In this document: positions 13,695 through 22,046 of the stretch, in pieces
Numbering within the stretch: position 1 is the stretch's first letter
Layout: the number at the start of each line of letters is the position of its first letter
Origin: Pararhodobacter aggregans
GTDB lineage: Bacteria > Pseudomonadota > Alphaproteobacteria > Rhodobacterales > Rhodobacteraceae
NCBI RefSeq assembly: GCF_003075525.1
Contig: NZ_QDDR01000001.1
Span: forward strand, 682,001-746,000
Direction: 5' to 3'
DNA length: 64,000 bases
Translations under genes and position numbers: made by a program
The notes under the pieces: model-generated
Told to the model about the DNA's origin: nothing
The model's input: only the letters and a program-made list of their open reading frames with translations
Database searches by the model: none

Positions 13695-14594
13695 ATGCGC
13701 TATGCCTATATCGGATTGGGAAACCTCGGCGGGCATCTGGCGGCCTCGCTGGCAAGCGCCGGTTTTCCGCTGGTGGTGCATGACCGCGACCCGGGGCTGA
13801 GGCCCCGGTTCGACGCGCTGGGGGTCGATTGGGCCGATGTCGCCGCCGAAGCCGCGGCCGAGGCCGATGCGGTCATCACCTGCCTGCCCTCGCCCGCGGT
13901 CAGCGAGGCGGTGCTGGCCCAGATCCTGCCGGTGATGAAACCCGGCGCCGACTGGATCGAGATGTCGACGCTGGGCCGGGCCGAGATGCTGCGCCTTGCC
14001 GCCACGGCCGAGGCGCAGGGCCTGGGCGTGCTGGAATGCCCGGTCACCGGCGGCGTGCATCTGGCGGCGCAGGGCGAGATCACCGTGCTGGCCGGGGGCG
14101 AGGCGGCGCTGGTCGACCGCCACCGCCCGGCGCTGGAAGCAATGGGTGGACGGATCTTCCACATGGGGCCGCTGGGCTCGGCCGCGCTTATCAAGGTCAT
14201 CACCAACATGCTGGCCTTCGTCCATCTGGTCGCCGATGGCGAGGCGCTGATGCTGGCCAAGCGCGGCGGGCTGGACCTGAAGACGGCGTGGGAGGCGATC
14301 GCCGCCTCCTCGGGCAGTTCCTTCGTGCACGAGACCGAGGGCCAGCTGATCCTGAACGGCAGCTACGACATCGCCTTCACCATGGATCTGGCGCTGAAGG
14401 ATCTGGGCTTTGCCATGCGGTTCGGGCGGGAATTCGGCGTGCCGCTGGATCTGGCCTCGATGACCGAACAGACCTTCCTCAAGGGCCGCGCGGCCTATGG
14501 CGGGGCGGCGCAATCGACGCAGATCGTCAAGCTGCTGGAGGATCTGCTGGGCACCGACCTGCGCGCCGAGGGCTTCCCGGCGCGGCTGGAATAG
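13695..14594 (+). CDS. NAD(P)-dependent beta-hydroxyacid dehydrogenase (3-hydroxyisobutyrate dehydrogenase family)
   Basis: A 299-residue enzyme with the N-terminal dinucleotide fingerprint YIGLGNLGGHLA, the CPVTGGVHLA substrate-binding segment and the catalytic Lys in LIKVITNMLAF. It belongs with 3-hydroxyisobutyrate, tartronate-semialdehyde and glyoxylate/succinic semialdehyde reductases; the exact substrate cannot be told. ATG 13695 is chosen because the Rossmann strand then starts at residue 2; the frame is open 13 codons upstream. Its TAG abuts the stop codon of the convergent LytTR gene with no spacer. Confidence 0.85.
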   Translation: MRYAYIGLGNLGGHLAASLASAGFPLVVHDRDPGLRPRFDALGVDWADVAAEAAAEADAVITCLPSPAVSEAVLAQILPVMKPGADWIEMSTLGRAEMLRLAATAEAQGLGVLECPVTGGVHLAAQGEITVLAGGEAALVDRHRPALEAMGGRIFHMGPLGSAALIKVITNMLAFVHLVADGEALMLAKRGGLDLKTAWEAIAASSGSSFVHETEGQLILNGSYDIAFTMDLALKDLGFAMRFGREFGVPLDLASMTEQTFLKGRAAYGGAAQSTQIVKLLEDLLGTDLRAEGFPARLE

Positions 14595-15467
14595 CTATTC
14601 GGCCGCCGCCCGGCGCTGGTCGAGCGCCGCCCGCAACGCGGCACGCTGGCCCCGCGCCACCGGGATCGTCATCCCGGTCGAGGTGGTCAACTCCATCCCC
14701 CCGGCCTCGGTCCGCGCCAGGCTCACCACATGGTCGAGGTTGACCCACCACGATCGATGCACCCTGAGCCCGTTGAACCCGCTCAGGTCGCGCTCGGCAT
14801 CCGACAGGCGCATCAGCACATTGGTGCTGCCGCGGGGGGTGACGGCCTCGACATAATGGTCCTGCGCGCGCAGGCAGACGAGGTCACGCCCCAGTTCCGC
14901 GGGCAGTTTCTCGAAGAGAAGGGGCTGGGCCGGGGAGGGGTCGACAGCGTGCAGCACAGCGACGGGGCGCGCCGGTGCCGGGGACTGGGGGCCGAGCACA
15001 TAGTACCTTGCGTTGCCGACGATGCTCATCAGCACGAGGATCGTCGCCAGTTCGATCAGCATGCGCAGCGGATCCTGCGGCGCGCCGAAGCGTGAGAACG
15101 CGCTGTTCAGCCCGTAGAAGATCACGAAGGCTGGCGGCACGGCGAAAAGCGCCGCCGCCGCCGACACCAGGGTCCAGGGATAGCGGCGATCGGCGTTGAA
15201 ATGGCGCGCGCCGGTGACCACAACCGTCATGACCAGGCTGGTGCTCAGCAGGCCGACGCCCCAGAACACCACCCGCGAGGCGAGGCTCATCTTGGCCAGC
15301 GTGCCGAAGGGCCCGGCCACCACGGTCAACGCCACCCCGGTCGCCAGCAGGGTCCAGAAAAACGGCCGTCGCAGGGTCTCGTGCGTTTCACGAAGCGTGG
15401 AATACACCCAGTCGCGCCAGATGCCGGCGCCGGGTTCCTCTGCGGATTTGCCCTGATTTTCGGTCAT
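14595..15467 (-). CDS. Membrane-anchored LytTR transcriptional regulator
   Basis: 290 residues. The first half has four hydrophobic segments (about residues 37-55, 65-85, 95-120 and 135-152), and the last ~100 residues form a LytTR DNA-binding domain (LVCLRAQDHYVEAVT, VHRSWWVNLDHV). There is no receiver domain, so it is not a classical two-component regulator; the membrane half may itself sense a signal. Similar four-helix LytTR proteins are common in Rhodobacteraceae and related bacteria without assigned function. Its own promoter region carries no obvious LytTR direct repeat that I can identify. It converges with the dehydrogenase gene. Confidence 0.85.
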   Translation of the reverse strand: MTENQGKSAEEPGAGIWRDWVYSTLRETHETLRRPFFWTLLATGVALTVVAGPFGTLAKMSLASRVVFWGVGLLSTSLVMTVVVTGARHFNADRRYPWTLVSAAAALFAVPPAFVIFYGLNSAFSRFGAPQDPLRMLIELATILVLMSIVGNARYYVLGPQSPAPARPVAVLHAVDPSPAQPLLFEKLPAELGRDLVCLRAQDHYVEAVTPRGSTNVLMRLSDAERDLSGFNGLRVHRSWWVNLDHVVSLARTEAGGMELTTSTGMTIPVARGQRAALRAALDQRRAAAE

Positions 15468-15558
15468 ACTCCCTGAATACCGTTGTTTTGGCGGATTTCA
15501 AGGCGGATCGGCCGCAGATTTTGCGTTGCGGCGCCGCTGTCGGGGCGGCGTGAATCGC

Positions 15559-16488
15559 TCAGGTCGGGGCGTGCGAGGCGTGCCATCGTTGCAGCATATA
15601 GCGTGCCGTCATCAGGTCCAGATGTGCCCCGCCGCCGTTCTTGAAAATCGTGATATCCCCGGGTCCGCGCGGGGCCACGCGCTCGGCGGCGAAGTCGCGC
15701 AAGTCGCCCAGGATATCGGCTTCGCTGATCGTGCCCCTGGCCAGCGGAATCAGCAATTCGCCGATATGGGGCAGGGTCGTGGCGCGGCTGTCGACGAAGA
15801 TCCGGGCACGGGTCAGGGCGGTGTCGTCGACCTCGCGCATCTCGGGCGTATAGGCGCCGATCAGGTCCAGATGCTGGCCCGGTCGCAGCCACTCGCCCAG
15901 CACGACCGGGGCCTTGGCCATGGTGCAGGTGCTGACGATATCGGCCGCCGCCACCGCCGCCTGCAGATCCTGCGCAACGCCGACACCGGGATAGCGGGCG
16001 GCGAGGGCCGCGGCCGCTTCGGTCCGGCGGGCCCAGAGGGTGATGGCGATCCCCGGTTTCCAGGCGCGATAGGCCTCGATCAGCGTGCTGGCGACGGTGC
16101 CCGCGCCGACGATCAGCAGGCTTGCGGCGTCGGGGCGGGCCAGCAGGCGGGCCCCCAGCAGCGAGTCGCCCGCGGTCTTCCACTTGGTGATCAGCGCGTT
16201 GTCGATCACCGCCTCGATGGCGCCGGTCGTGTCGTCGAAGACCAGCATGGCGCCCTGCACGCTGGGCCGCCCCTGCGCCGCGTTGCCCGGAAAAACCGAG
16301 ACCGATTTCACCCCCAGCCCCATGCCGTCGATCCAGGCGCAGCGCGACAGCATCCGGTCGTCCCGACGCGACAGCAGGACATCCTCGATCTGCGGCGGGG
16401 CGGCGCGATGGCCCGCCAGCAGGGCCGAGGAGAGGTCGAGCCAATCCAGCAGCGGTTCCACCTTTTCCAGGGTCAGGACGGGGATCAT
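15559..16488 (-). CDS. Ornithine cyclodeaminase/mu-crystallin family protein
   Basis: 309 residues with the family's N-terminal substrate region (GLGVKSVSVFPGN with the conserved Lys) and the Rossmann NAD motif LLIVGAGTVASTL. Family members are ornithine cyclodeaminase, alanine dehydrogenase and delta1-pyrroline-2-carboxylate or ketimine reductase; sequence reading does not decide between them. The start at 16488 has a strong AAAGGAG upstream. It stands alone between the LytTR regulator and the MarR gene, both on the same strand but separated from it by 91 and 282 bp. Confidence 0.85.
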   Translation of the reverse strand: MIPVLTLEKVEPLLDWLDLSSALLAGHRAAPPQIEDVLLSRRDDRMLSRCAWIDGMGLGVKSVSVFPGNAAQGRPSVQGAMLVFDDTTGAIEAVIDNALITKWKTAGDSLLGARLLARPDAASLLIVGAGTVASTLIEAYRAWKPGIAITLWARRTEAAAALAARYPGVGVAQDLQAAVAAADIVSTCTMAKAPVVLGEWLRPGQHLDLIGAYTPEMREVDDTALTRARIFVDSRATTLPHIGELLIPLARGTISEADILGDLRDFAAERVAPRGPGDITIFKNGGGAHLDLMTARYMLQRWHASHAPT

Positions 16489-16770
16489 GGGGGCTCCTTT
16501 GCGGCGAGGCGAGGCTTGCGGATTCGGGGGCAAGCATGAAGCGGTTGTCGGAAAATGAACAGTCGCGACTGAGGGGGATCGCCGCGCACTCGGGTGCGAG
16601 CGGCCTATCCCGGTCAGACCTTTCAAGGACAGACATTCAAGGGGGCGTGCAATTCCGGCGGTTTGGCGGGTGGTGTGCCGCGTCTCACGGCGCCACGAAG
16701 CTCCTGCGGCGGGCCACCGATAGGGGCACCGCGCCGCCGCAGGGTCCGACGATTGCAGGAAAAGTGCCAG

Positions 16771-17394
16771 TCAGCGCCGCAGATTGCCCGGCGCGAAATC
16801 GATGCAGAGCGCGCGCATGTCCGCGCTGTTCAGCAGCGACTGGCTGCAGCGGCAGAAGACCTCGCCCGACCGCGATGTGTCGCAATGCCCGCAATCGCCG
16901 CATTTGCCGAAGCTCGGCGCGGCGCGCAAGCGGGCCAGCGCCTCGCCCAGCTGCGCCAGGGTCTCGGTAAAGGCGGCGCGGCGGGCGGGCGACAGATCCT
17001 TGATGCAATGGATCAGATCGTCGAGCGGGTCGTCGGCCAGCTTGGCGCGCCCGGCCTCGGTCAGCTCGATCAGGAACGAGCGCCCGTCGCTTTCATGCGC
17101 GCGCTTTTCCAAGAGCCCCAGCGCGATCAGCGATTTCACGGTCTGCGACGCGGTGCCCCGGGTCGTGGCGTTGAATTCCGAAAAGGCCGAGGGCGTTCGC
17201 GACAGCCGGTTGGCCGAGGCGAAATAGCGCAGCGCCGTCCATTGCGCGGGCGTCAGGCTGACATCGGCGGCCGCGCTGTGCACGAGCCGCGCGAGGTGAA
17301 CCAGAAGCTCGGCGGAATGGCAGGGAATCGGGCCTGCGTCCTGCGCGGGCTCCGGCTGGGAATTGGGCGACATCATCGGTGCGGGTTCGCTCAT
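16771..17394 (-). CDS. MarR-family regulator with cysteine-rich C-terminal tail
   Basis: 207 residues. A winged-helix MarR domain spans about residues 30-150 (LTPAQWTALRYFA ... RGTASQTVKSLIALGLLEK ... DGRSFLIELTEAG). The C-terminal ~45 residues contain seven cysteines in the pattern CGDCGHC ... CRC ... C, which is absent from ordinary MarR proteins and could bind zinc or an Fe-S cluster. It is divergent from rpoH2 across 113 bp that include the palindrome CTTGACAAG (17421-17429), a candidate operator. By inference it may sense oxidants or metals and control itself, rpoH2, or both. Confidence 0.82.
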   Translation of the reverse strand: MSEPAPMMSPNSQPEPAQDAGPIPCHSAELLVHLARLVHSAAADVSLTPAQWTALRYFASANRLSRTPSAFSEFNATTRGTASQTVKSLIALGLLEKRAHESDGRSFLIELTEAGRAKLADDPLDDLIHCIKDLSPARRAAFTETLAQLGEALARLRAAPSFGKCGDCGHCDTSRSGEVFCRCSQSLLNSADMRALCIDFAPGNLRR

Positions 17395-17507
17395 GGCCCG
17401 GAAATAAGCGATTCCTCGAACTTGACAAGGGGGAGGTCAGATAGTAGCGTCACGAAACAATATGAGTTCGATGCGCTATTACTTGCGCTTCTCCAAGGAT
17501 GAGTGCC

Positions 17508-18359
17508 ATGGGCTTTCAGGATCCGCATATCCGCCGCTACGTGCGCGCCTCGATGGCCGAGGAAATCCTCGACGCCGAAACCGAGACGCAGCTGGCCATC
17601 GCCTGGCGTGACCACGCCGACGAGGCCGCGCTTCACCGCCTGATCCAGGCCTATGCCCGTCTGGCCGTGTCCTTCGCGGGCCGTTTCAAGCGCTATGATG
17701 TCCCCTACGAGGATCTGATCCAGCAGGGCAACCTGGGCCTGATGCGCGCGGCGGAGAAATTCGACCCCGAGAATGGCTCGCGCTTTTCGACCTATGCCGC
17801 CTGGTGGATCCGTGCGTCCATGCAGGATTACGTGATGCGCAACTGGTCCTTGGTGCGTACCGGCACCAATGCGACGCAGAAGAAGCTGTTCTTCCACCTG
17901 CGCCGGGCCATGCAGAAACACGCGCGGGACGAGGGGGCGGACGAGCCCCTCAGCCTGCGGGTCGCGCGGGAATTGCAGGTGCCCGCCGATCAGGTCGAGG
18001 CGATGATGGGCCGCATGGCCGGTCCCGACCTGTCGCTCGACGCGCCGCAGGGCGCCGATGAGGACGGGCGCTCGTGGGTCGACACGATCGAGGACGAGGA
18101 TATCGCCACCGAAGCCGAGGTGGTCGAAAAGCTCGATGGCGCCCGCCGCCGCGCTGCCCTGCATGCGGCGGTCGAGCAGCTGCCCGACCGTGAGCGGCAC
18201 ATCGTTTCCGCCCGGCACCTGTCGGAAGAACCGGCGACGCTGAGCGATCTGGGCGCCGAGATGGGCATCTCGAAAGAGCGGGTGCGCCAGCTCGAAGAAC
18301 GCGCCCTGGCCCGGCTGACGACGCTGGTGCGGCAGACCAACGCGCTGTCTGTGCATTGA
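17508..18359 (+). CDS. rpoH2: RpoH-family sigma factor, RpoHII type
   Basis: A 283-residue sigma-70 family group 3 factor. Region 2 (ISFAG-like core helix, DLIQQGNLGLMRAAEKFDP, then FSTYAAWWIRASMQDYVMRNW) and region 4 (LSDLGAEMGISKERVRQLEERA) are complete. The RpoH box is present as TQKKLFFHLRR. The N-terminus (DPHIRRYVRASMAEE) resembles R. sphaeroides RpoHII, which acts in the photo-oxidative and heat-stress response, rather than RpoHI. ATG 17508 is chosen over 17499 because AAGGA at 17495-17499 lies 8 bases before it. It has its own terminator downstream. Confidence 0.92.
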   Translation: MGFQDPHIRRYVRASMAEEILDAETETQLAIAWRDHADEAALHRLIQAYARLAVSFAGRFKRYDVPYEDLIQQGNLGLMRAAEKFDPENGSRFSTYAAWWIRASMQDYVMRNWSLVRTGTNATQKKLFFHLRRAMQKHARDEGADEPLSLRVARELQVPADQVEAMMGRMAGPDLSLDAPQGADEDGRSWVDTIEDEDIATEAEVVEKLDGARRRAALHAAVEQLPDRERHIVSARHLSEEPATLSDLGAEMGISKERVRQLEERALARLTTLVRQTNALSVH

Positions 18360-18362
18360 GGG

Positions 18363-18390
18363 AACGGCGGCCATGATGCGCCGCCGTTTT
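18363..18390 (+). terminator. Rho-independent terminator of rpoH2
   Basis: AACGGCGGC (18363-18371) pairs perfectly with GCCGCCGTT (18380-18388) around an 8-base loop and is followed by TT. It begins 4 bases after the rpoH2 stop. Confidence 0.8.
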
Positions 18391-18419
18391 GCCACGCCTT
18401 TGTTCCGCCGCCTTTTCTT

Positions 18420-18453
18420 CACCGTTGAGCCATGGTCTATTGGTTCAACGGTG
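18420..18453. promoter_or_regulatory. 13-bp inverted repeat upstream of the VanZ-like gene
   Basis: CACCGTTGAGCCA (18420-18432) pairs with TGGTTCAACGGTG (18441-18453) with one G-U wobble around TGGTCTAT. The in-frame ATG at 18432 would lie at the top of this stem, which argues for the later start at 18486. It could be an operator or an RNA hairpin in the leader. Confidence 0.5.
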
Positions 18454-18485
18454 AATTGCCGAAGGCAAACGGGCGGTGTCCCCCG

Positions 18486-19145
18486 ATGACGAGAAGTCCC
18501 TCTCCTGATGATCGCCTGAAGGCGATCCGCGGCGAAGTACCCGGGGCGACAGGGCCGCTGAGTGCGCTGATCGTCGGCCAGACCTGGCTCTGGCGCTGGT
18601 CGGGTCTGGTGCTGGGCGTGATGCTGGCCTTGCTCATCGCCTCGCTGACCCTGACGCCGCTGCCGGCCGAGCGCATCATGACCGGCGGGATCGACAAGGT
18701 TTACCATTTCCTTGGCTTCGCGGCGCTGATCTTTCCGGTGATCCTGACGGATTCGCGGCGCTGGCTCTGGGCGGTGCCGCTGGCCGTCGCGTATGGCGGG
18801 GCGATCGAGCTGATCCAGCCCAGCGTCGGGCGGAGTGCCGACTGGCTCGATTTCGGCGCCAATCTGACCGGCGTCCTGGCCGGGGCCGCGCTGGCCGAGA
18901 TCCTGCACGACCGGATCCGCGACCGGTTCTTTGCCGTCGAGACCGTCGATCTGCCCGATGCCGATCTGGAGGCCGAGGCGCTCAGGGTCGAGGCGATGCG
19001 CGCCGAACTGGTGGATGAATTGCGGGTCCTGCTGCGGGAAGAACTGACCGGGATGCGGGCCGGGGCTGCCGAGGCCAGCGCCCCGCCCGAGGCCGAGCCG
19101 CCGGCGGCCACCCCGGCGGCACCGCCCGCCCCGCGCCGTCACTAG
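18486..19145 (+). CDS. VanZ-like membrane protein
   Basis: 219 residues with about four transmembrane segments (WSGLVLGVMLALLIASLTL, HFLGFAALIFPVIL, WAVPLAVAYGGAIELIQ, FGANLTGVLAGAALAEI) and the VanZ-type IDKVYHF and GRSADWLDFGAN motifs. The last ~70 residues are a charged helix ending in a Pro/Ala-rich tail. Family members are loosely tied to envelope stress and glycopeptide response; no specific job is known here. The start is uncertain (18486 or 18432; neither has a good ribosome-binding site). It shares a CTAG with the stop of the convergent DUF2125 gene. Confidence 0.75.
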   Translation: MTRSPSPDDRLKAIRGEVPGATGPLSALIVGQTWLWRWSGLVLGVMLALLIASLTLTPLPAERIMTGGIDKVYHFLGFAALIFPVILTDSRRWLWAVPLAVAYGGAIELIQPSVGRSADWLDFGANLTGVLAGAALAEILHDRIRDRFFAVETVDLPDADLEAEALRVEAMRAELVDELRVLLREELTGMRAGAAEASAPPEAEPPAATPAAPPAPRRH

Positions 19146-20131
19146 CCGCCGAGCCCCGGCACCAGCCGCGGCAGCGTGCCCAGCCACAGCGGCCCGAGCC
19201 GGACCTCGCCCTCGACCACCGACAGCGGCACTTCCAGCGTTTCGCCCTCGGACCCGGCGGCCATGGCGGCAAGCGCCGGTTCCAGCCCCGATTCCAGATC
19301 GGGCGCGATGATGCCCGCGTCGCGCAGGGTCGCCAGCAATTGCCGCCAGCCCTGGATCACCGCTGTCGCATCGCCCGACAGCGCGCCGTCCAGACCCGGG
19401 GTCAGCCGTCCGGTCACGTCGATATCGACGCCTTCCCAGGTGGCATGGCCGCCGGTCAGGGTCAGGCGGGTGAGTTGGGGTTCCGGCCCGTCGAAGAGGT
19501 GGCGGTCCAGCGGCCGGTCGAATTCGGCCTCGGCATCGAGGCGCAGCGCCTCGATCCGCCGCGGCCAGAGGCGCTGCGGGTCCAGCCGGTCCATCAGCGC
19601 GGGATCGGGGAACACGCCCTCGGCCAGCGCCACCAGCTGATGCACCCGCTCACCGATCCGGCGGCTGGCCAGCCTGATCCGGTCCAGCCCGTGGGTGGCG
19701 TCGGTCAGTGACAGGTCCAGACCCTCGCCGACCAGCGTCAGAGCCCTGAGCGGCAGGTCCAGCCCCGGCTCCATCTGCAGGGAGGCGCGCAGATCCTGCG
19801 CATGCACCGCCACCGACAGATCGCCCCGCTGCCAGAGCTGGTCCGGGGCGAAGACGGCGATCAGGTGGTTCAGCCGGTAGCTGAGCGCGAAGATCTGCAC
19901 GAAGGGCGCCTGCCACTCGGCGCCGGCGACCCGGATCCGGGGTTCGGTGAAGGTCACGTCAAAGCGGTTGGGAAAGCCCTGGATCGAATGGCCCTGAACC
20001 TCGACCTCGGGCACATGGGCAAGGCCCCGCTCGATCGCCCGGTCAAGCGCCCGCGCCCCCACGAACCAATAGCCGCACCAGATCACCGCCACGACCACGG
20101 CCAGCGCCGTCAATGCCTTGAGCGCCCGCAT
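19142..20131 (-). CDS. DUF2125 family protein
   Basis: 329 residues with an N-terminal signal anchor (ALTALAVVVAVIWCGYWFVG), followed by a large beta-rich periplasmic domain typical of DUF2125 proteins in Rhodobacteraceae and Rhizobiales (ALDRAIERGLAH, GFPNRFDVTFTEP). The fold resembles that of AsmA/LPS-transport-like beta proteins, but no function is established. ATG 20131 places the membrane helix directly at the N-terminus. It is divergent from chaC across 91 bp. Confidence 0.8.
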   Translation of the reverse strand: MRALKALTALAVVVAVIWCGYWFVGARALDRAIERGLAHVPEVEVQGHSIQGFPNRFDVTFTEPRIRVAGAEWQAPFVQIFALSYRLNHLIAVFAPDQLWQRGDLSVAVHAQDLRASLQMEPGLDLPLRALTLVGEGLDLSLTDATHGLDRIRLASRRIGERVHQLVALAEGVFPDPALMDRLDPQRLWPRRIEALRLDAEAEFDRPLDRHLFDGPEPQLTRLTLTGGHATWEGVDIDVTGRLTPGLDGALSGDATAVIQGWRQLLATLRDAGIIAPDLESGLEPALAAMAAGSEGETLEVPLSVVEGEVRLGPLWLGTLPRLVPGLGG

Positions 20132-20222
20132 CGGCTGCCCCCGTTGTTCTTTCTGCCCGTGCTGTTTACACAGCACGCGCGGGGCGGGCCAGACCTGCCG
20201 CGCCCTGTCGAGGAGGCCCGGC

Positions 20223-20759
20223 ATGCGCCCGCTGTGGGTATTCGGTTACGGATCGCTGGTGTGGAACCCCGGTTTCGCCTGGAGCGCCCGGCATCTGGCG
20301 GTGCTGAAGGGCTACCGGCGGTCCTTCTGCATGCTGTCGATCCACCATCGCGGCACCGTCGAACGCCCGGGGCTGGTGCTGGCGCTGGATGCGGCCGAAG
20401 GGGCCGAATGCCACGGCGTCGCCTTCGAGATCGCGCCGCAGATCGCCGACGAGACGCTGGAATATCTGCGCGCGCGGGAGCTGATCTCGGCCGCCTATCT
20501 TGAGGAAATCCATCCCCTGACGCTGGAAGACGGCCGGGTGGTGGAGGCCGTGGTCTATGTCATCGACCCCACGCATGAGCAATATTGCGGGGCGCTGACG
20601 CTGGAGGATCAGGCGCAGCGGATCGCCGGGGCGGTCGGCGGGCGCGGCCCCAATGGCGACTATCTGCACCAGACGGCGGCGCATCTGGCGGCGCTGGGCC
20701 TGCCGGATGCGGAACTCGAATGGCTGTCGGATCGCGTCAAGGTGTTGCAGGGGGCCTAG
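20223..20759 (+). CDS. chaC: Gamma-glutamylcyclotransferase (ChaC-like)
   Basis: 178 residues. The N-terminal FGYGSLVWNPGF is the ChaC glutamine/glutathione-binding YGSL motif, and the acidic catalytic residue is expected in the YLRARELISAAY segment. ChaC enzymes cleave glutathione to 5-oxoproline and Cys-Gly in the cytosol. AGGAGG at 20211-20216 supports ATG 20223. It stands alone, divergent from DUF2125 and 63 bp before the MotA/ExbB-like gene. Confidence 0.9.
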   Translation: MRPLWVFGYGSLVWNPGFAWSARHLAVLKGYRRSFCMLSIHHRGTVERPGLVLALDAAEGAECHGVAFEIAPQIADETLEYLRARELISAAYLEEIHPLTLEDGRVVEAVVYVIDPTHEQYCGALTLEDQAQRIAGAVGGRGPNGDYLHQTAAHLAALGLPDAELEWLSDRVKVLQGA

Positions 20760-20822
20760 TTCCTTGTTGGCAAAGCCCGGCCGGACCACTAGATTTTGAG
20801 GCAAAAGAAACAGGTGGGCCGG

Positions 20823-22046
20823 ATGGCGAAACAATTGCGAGCGGGCGCGCTGGGGCCGATCGGGCGGGTCCAGTTCACGCCGCCCCTGCGCCAGCTGACG
20901 CTCATGCTGATCTCGCTGGGGCTGGTGGGCGCGGGTGTCGCGCTGGCCTTTCCCCGCGTCTCGCCGATCTTTCTTGCCAATGTCTGGCTGAACGGTTTCA
21001 TCGCGCTGGTCTTCGTGATCGGCGTGCTGGCGACCTTCTGGCAGACGCTGCAGCTGTTCAGTTCCGTGCGCTGGATCGGCGGTTTCGTCGCCGGAACGCC
21101 CGGCCATCAGATCACCATCGCCCCCCGGCTGCTGGCCCCGCTCGCCGCGCTGCTGCGCCAGCACGGCAAGGGCAGCCATATCTCGTCGACCTCGGCCCGC
21201 TCGATCCTGGAATCGGTCGGCACGCGGATCGAGGAAGAGCGGGACATCACCCGCTATCTGGTCAACCTGCTGATTTTCCTGGGGCTTCTGGGCACGTTCT
21301 ACGGCCTCGCCACCTCGGTCCCGGCGGTGGTGGAGACGATCCGCTCGCTGGCGCCGCAGGAAGGTGAAAGCGCGCTTTCGGGCTTCGGGCGGCTGATGGG
21401 CGGGCTCGAGGCGCAGATGGGCGGCATGGGGACGGCGTTTTCCTCGTCGCTGCTGGGTCTCGCGGGCTCGCTGGTCGTCGGCATCCTCGAACTCTTCGCC
21501 AGTCAGGCGCAGAACCGCTTCTACCGCGAGTTGGAGGAATGGCTCAGCTCCATCACCCGCCTCGGCACCGCCTTGACCGAGGGCGAGGGCGGCGGCGCGG
21601 GTCTTGGCGCGGTGGCCGAGGTGCTGGATTCGCTGGCCGAGCAGATGGAGGGCATGCGCGTCCTGCAGGCTCAGGCCGAGGAGGGGCGCGCCCAGCTCGA
21701 TGCGGCGCTCGAAGGGGTGTCGGCGGCGCTGAACCGGCTGGCGGACCGCGGGCAGGCCGAGGGCGCGACCCGCAGCGCGCTGGAGCGGGTGGCCACGGGG
21801 CAGGAGCGTCTGATCGCCCTGATCGAGCGCCAGCAGGGCAACGAGGCCGAACCGCATATCGAGGCCGAGACGCGGCTCAGGCTGCGCTCGATGGATGTGC
21901 AACTGGTTCGGATCCTTGAGGAACTCTCGGCGGGCCGGCAGGAATCCATGGCCGACCTGCGCAGCGACATCGCCATGCTGACGCAGGCCGTCCGCATGCT
22001 CAACCGCCAGCCGCCGCCCAGCATGGGCCGCGAGGATGACTACTGA
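20823..22046 (+). CDS. MotA/TolQ/ExbB-like inner-membrane proton-channel protein
   Basis: 407 residues. Three hydrophobic segments (LTLMLISLGLVGAGVALAF, LNGFIALVFVIGVLATFW, then a MotA/ExbB core around YLVNLLIFLGLLGTFYGLATS and MGTAFSSSLLGLAGSLVVGIL) match the stator subunit family. The last ~170 residues form a cytoplasmic coiled coil (LAEQMEGMRVLQAQAEEGRAQL). Its TGA overlaps the ATG of the next gene (TGATG), so the two are made together and should form a 5:2-type proton-driven complex. This is not flagellar MotA or TolQ, since neither neighbourhood is present. The process it drives is unknown. Confidence 0.82.
   Translation: MAKQLRAGALGPIGRVQFTPPLRQLTLMLISLGLVGAGVALAFPRVSPIFLANVWLNGFIALVFVIGVLATFWQTLQLFSSVRWIGGFVAGTPGHQITIAPRLLAPLAALLRQHGKGSHISSTSARSILESVGTRIEEERDITRYLVNLLIFLGLLGTFYGLATSVPAVVETIRSLAPQEGESALSGFGRLMGGLEAQMGGMGTAFSSSLLGLAGSLVVGILELFASQAQNRFYRELEEWLSSITRLGTALTEGEGGGAGLGAVAEVLDSLAEQMEGMRVLQAQAEEGRAQLDAALEGVSAALNRLADRGQAEGATRSALERVATGQERLIALIERQQGNEAEPHIEAETRLRLRSMDVQLVRILEELSAGRQESMADLRSDIAMLTQAVRMLNRQPPPSMGREDDY

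Noticed and set aside
17421-17450. Sigma-70 promoter TTGACA for rpoH2
   Set aside because: TTGACA is exact, but no acceptable -10 hexamer occurs 16-18 bases downstream; the surrounding palindrome fits an operator better.
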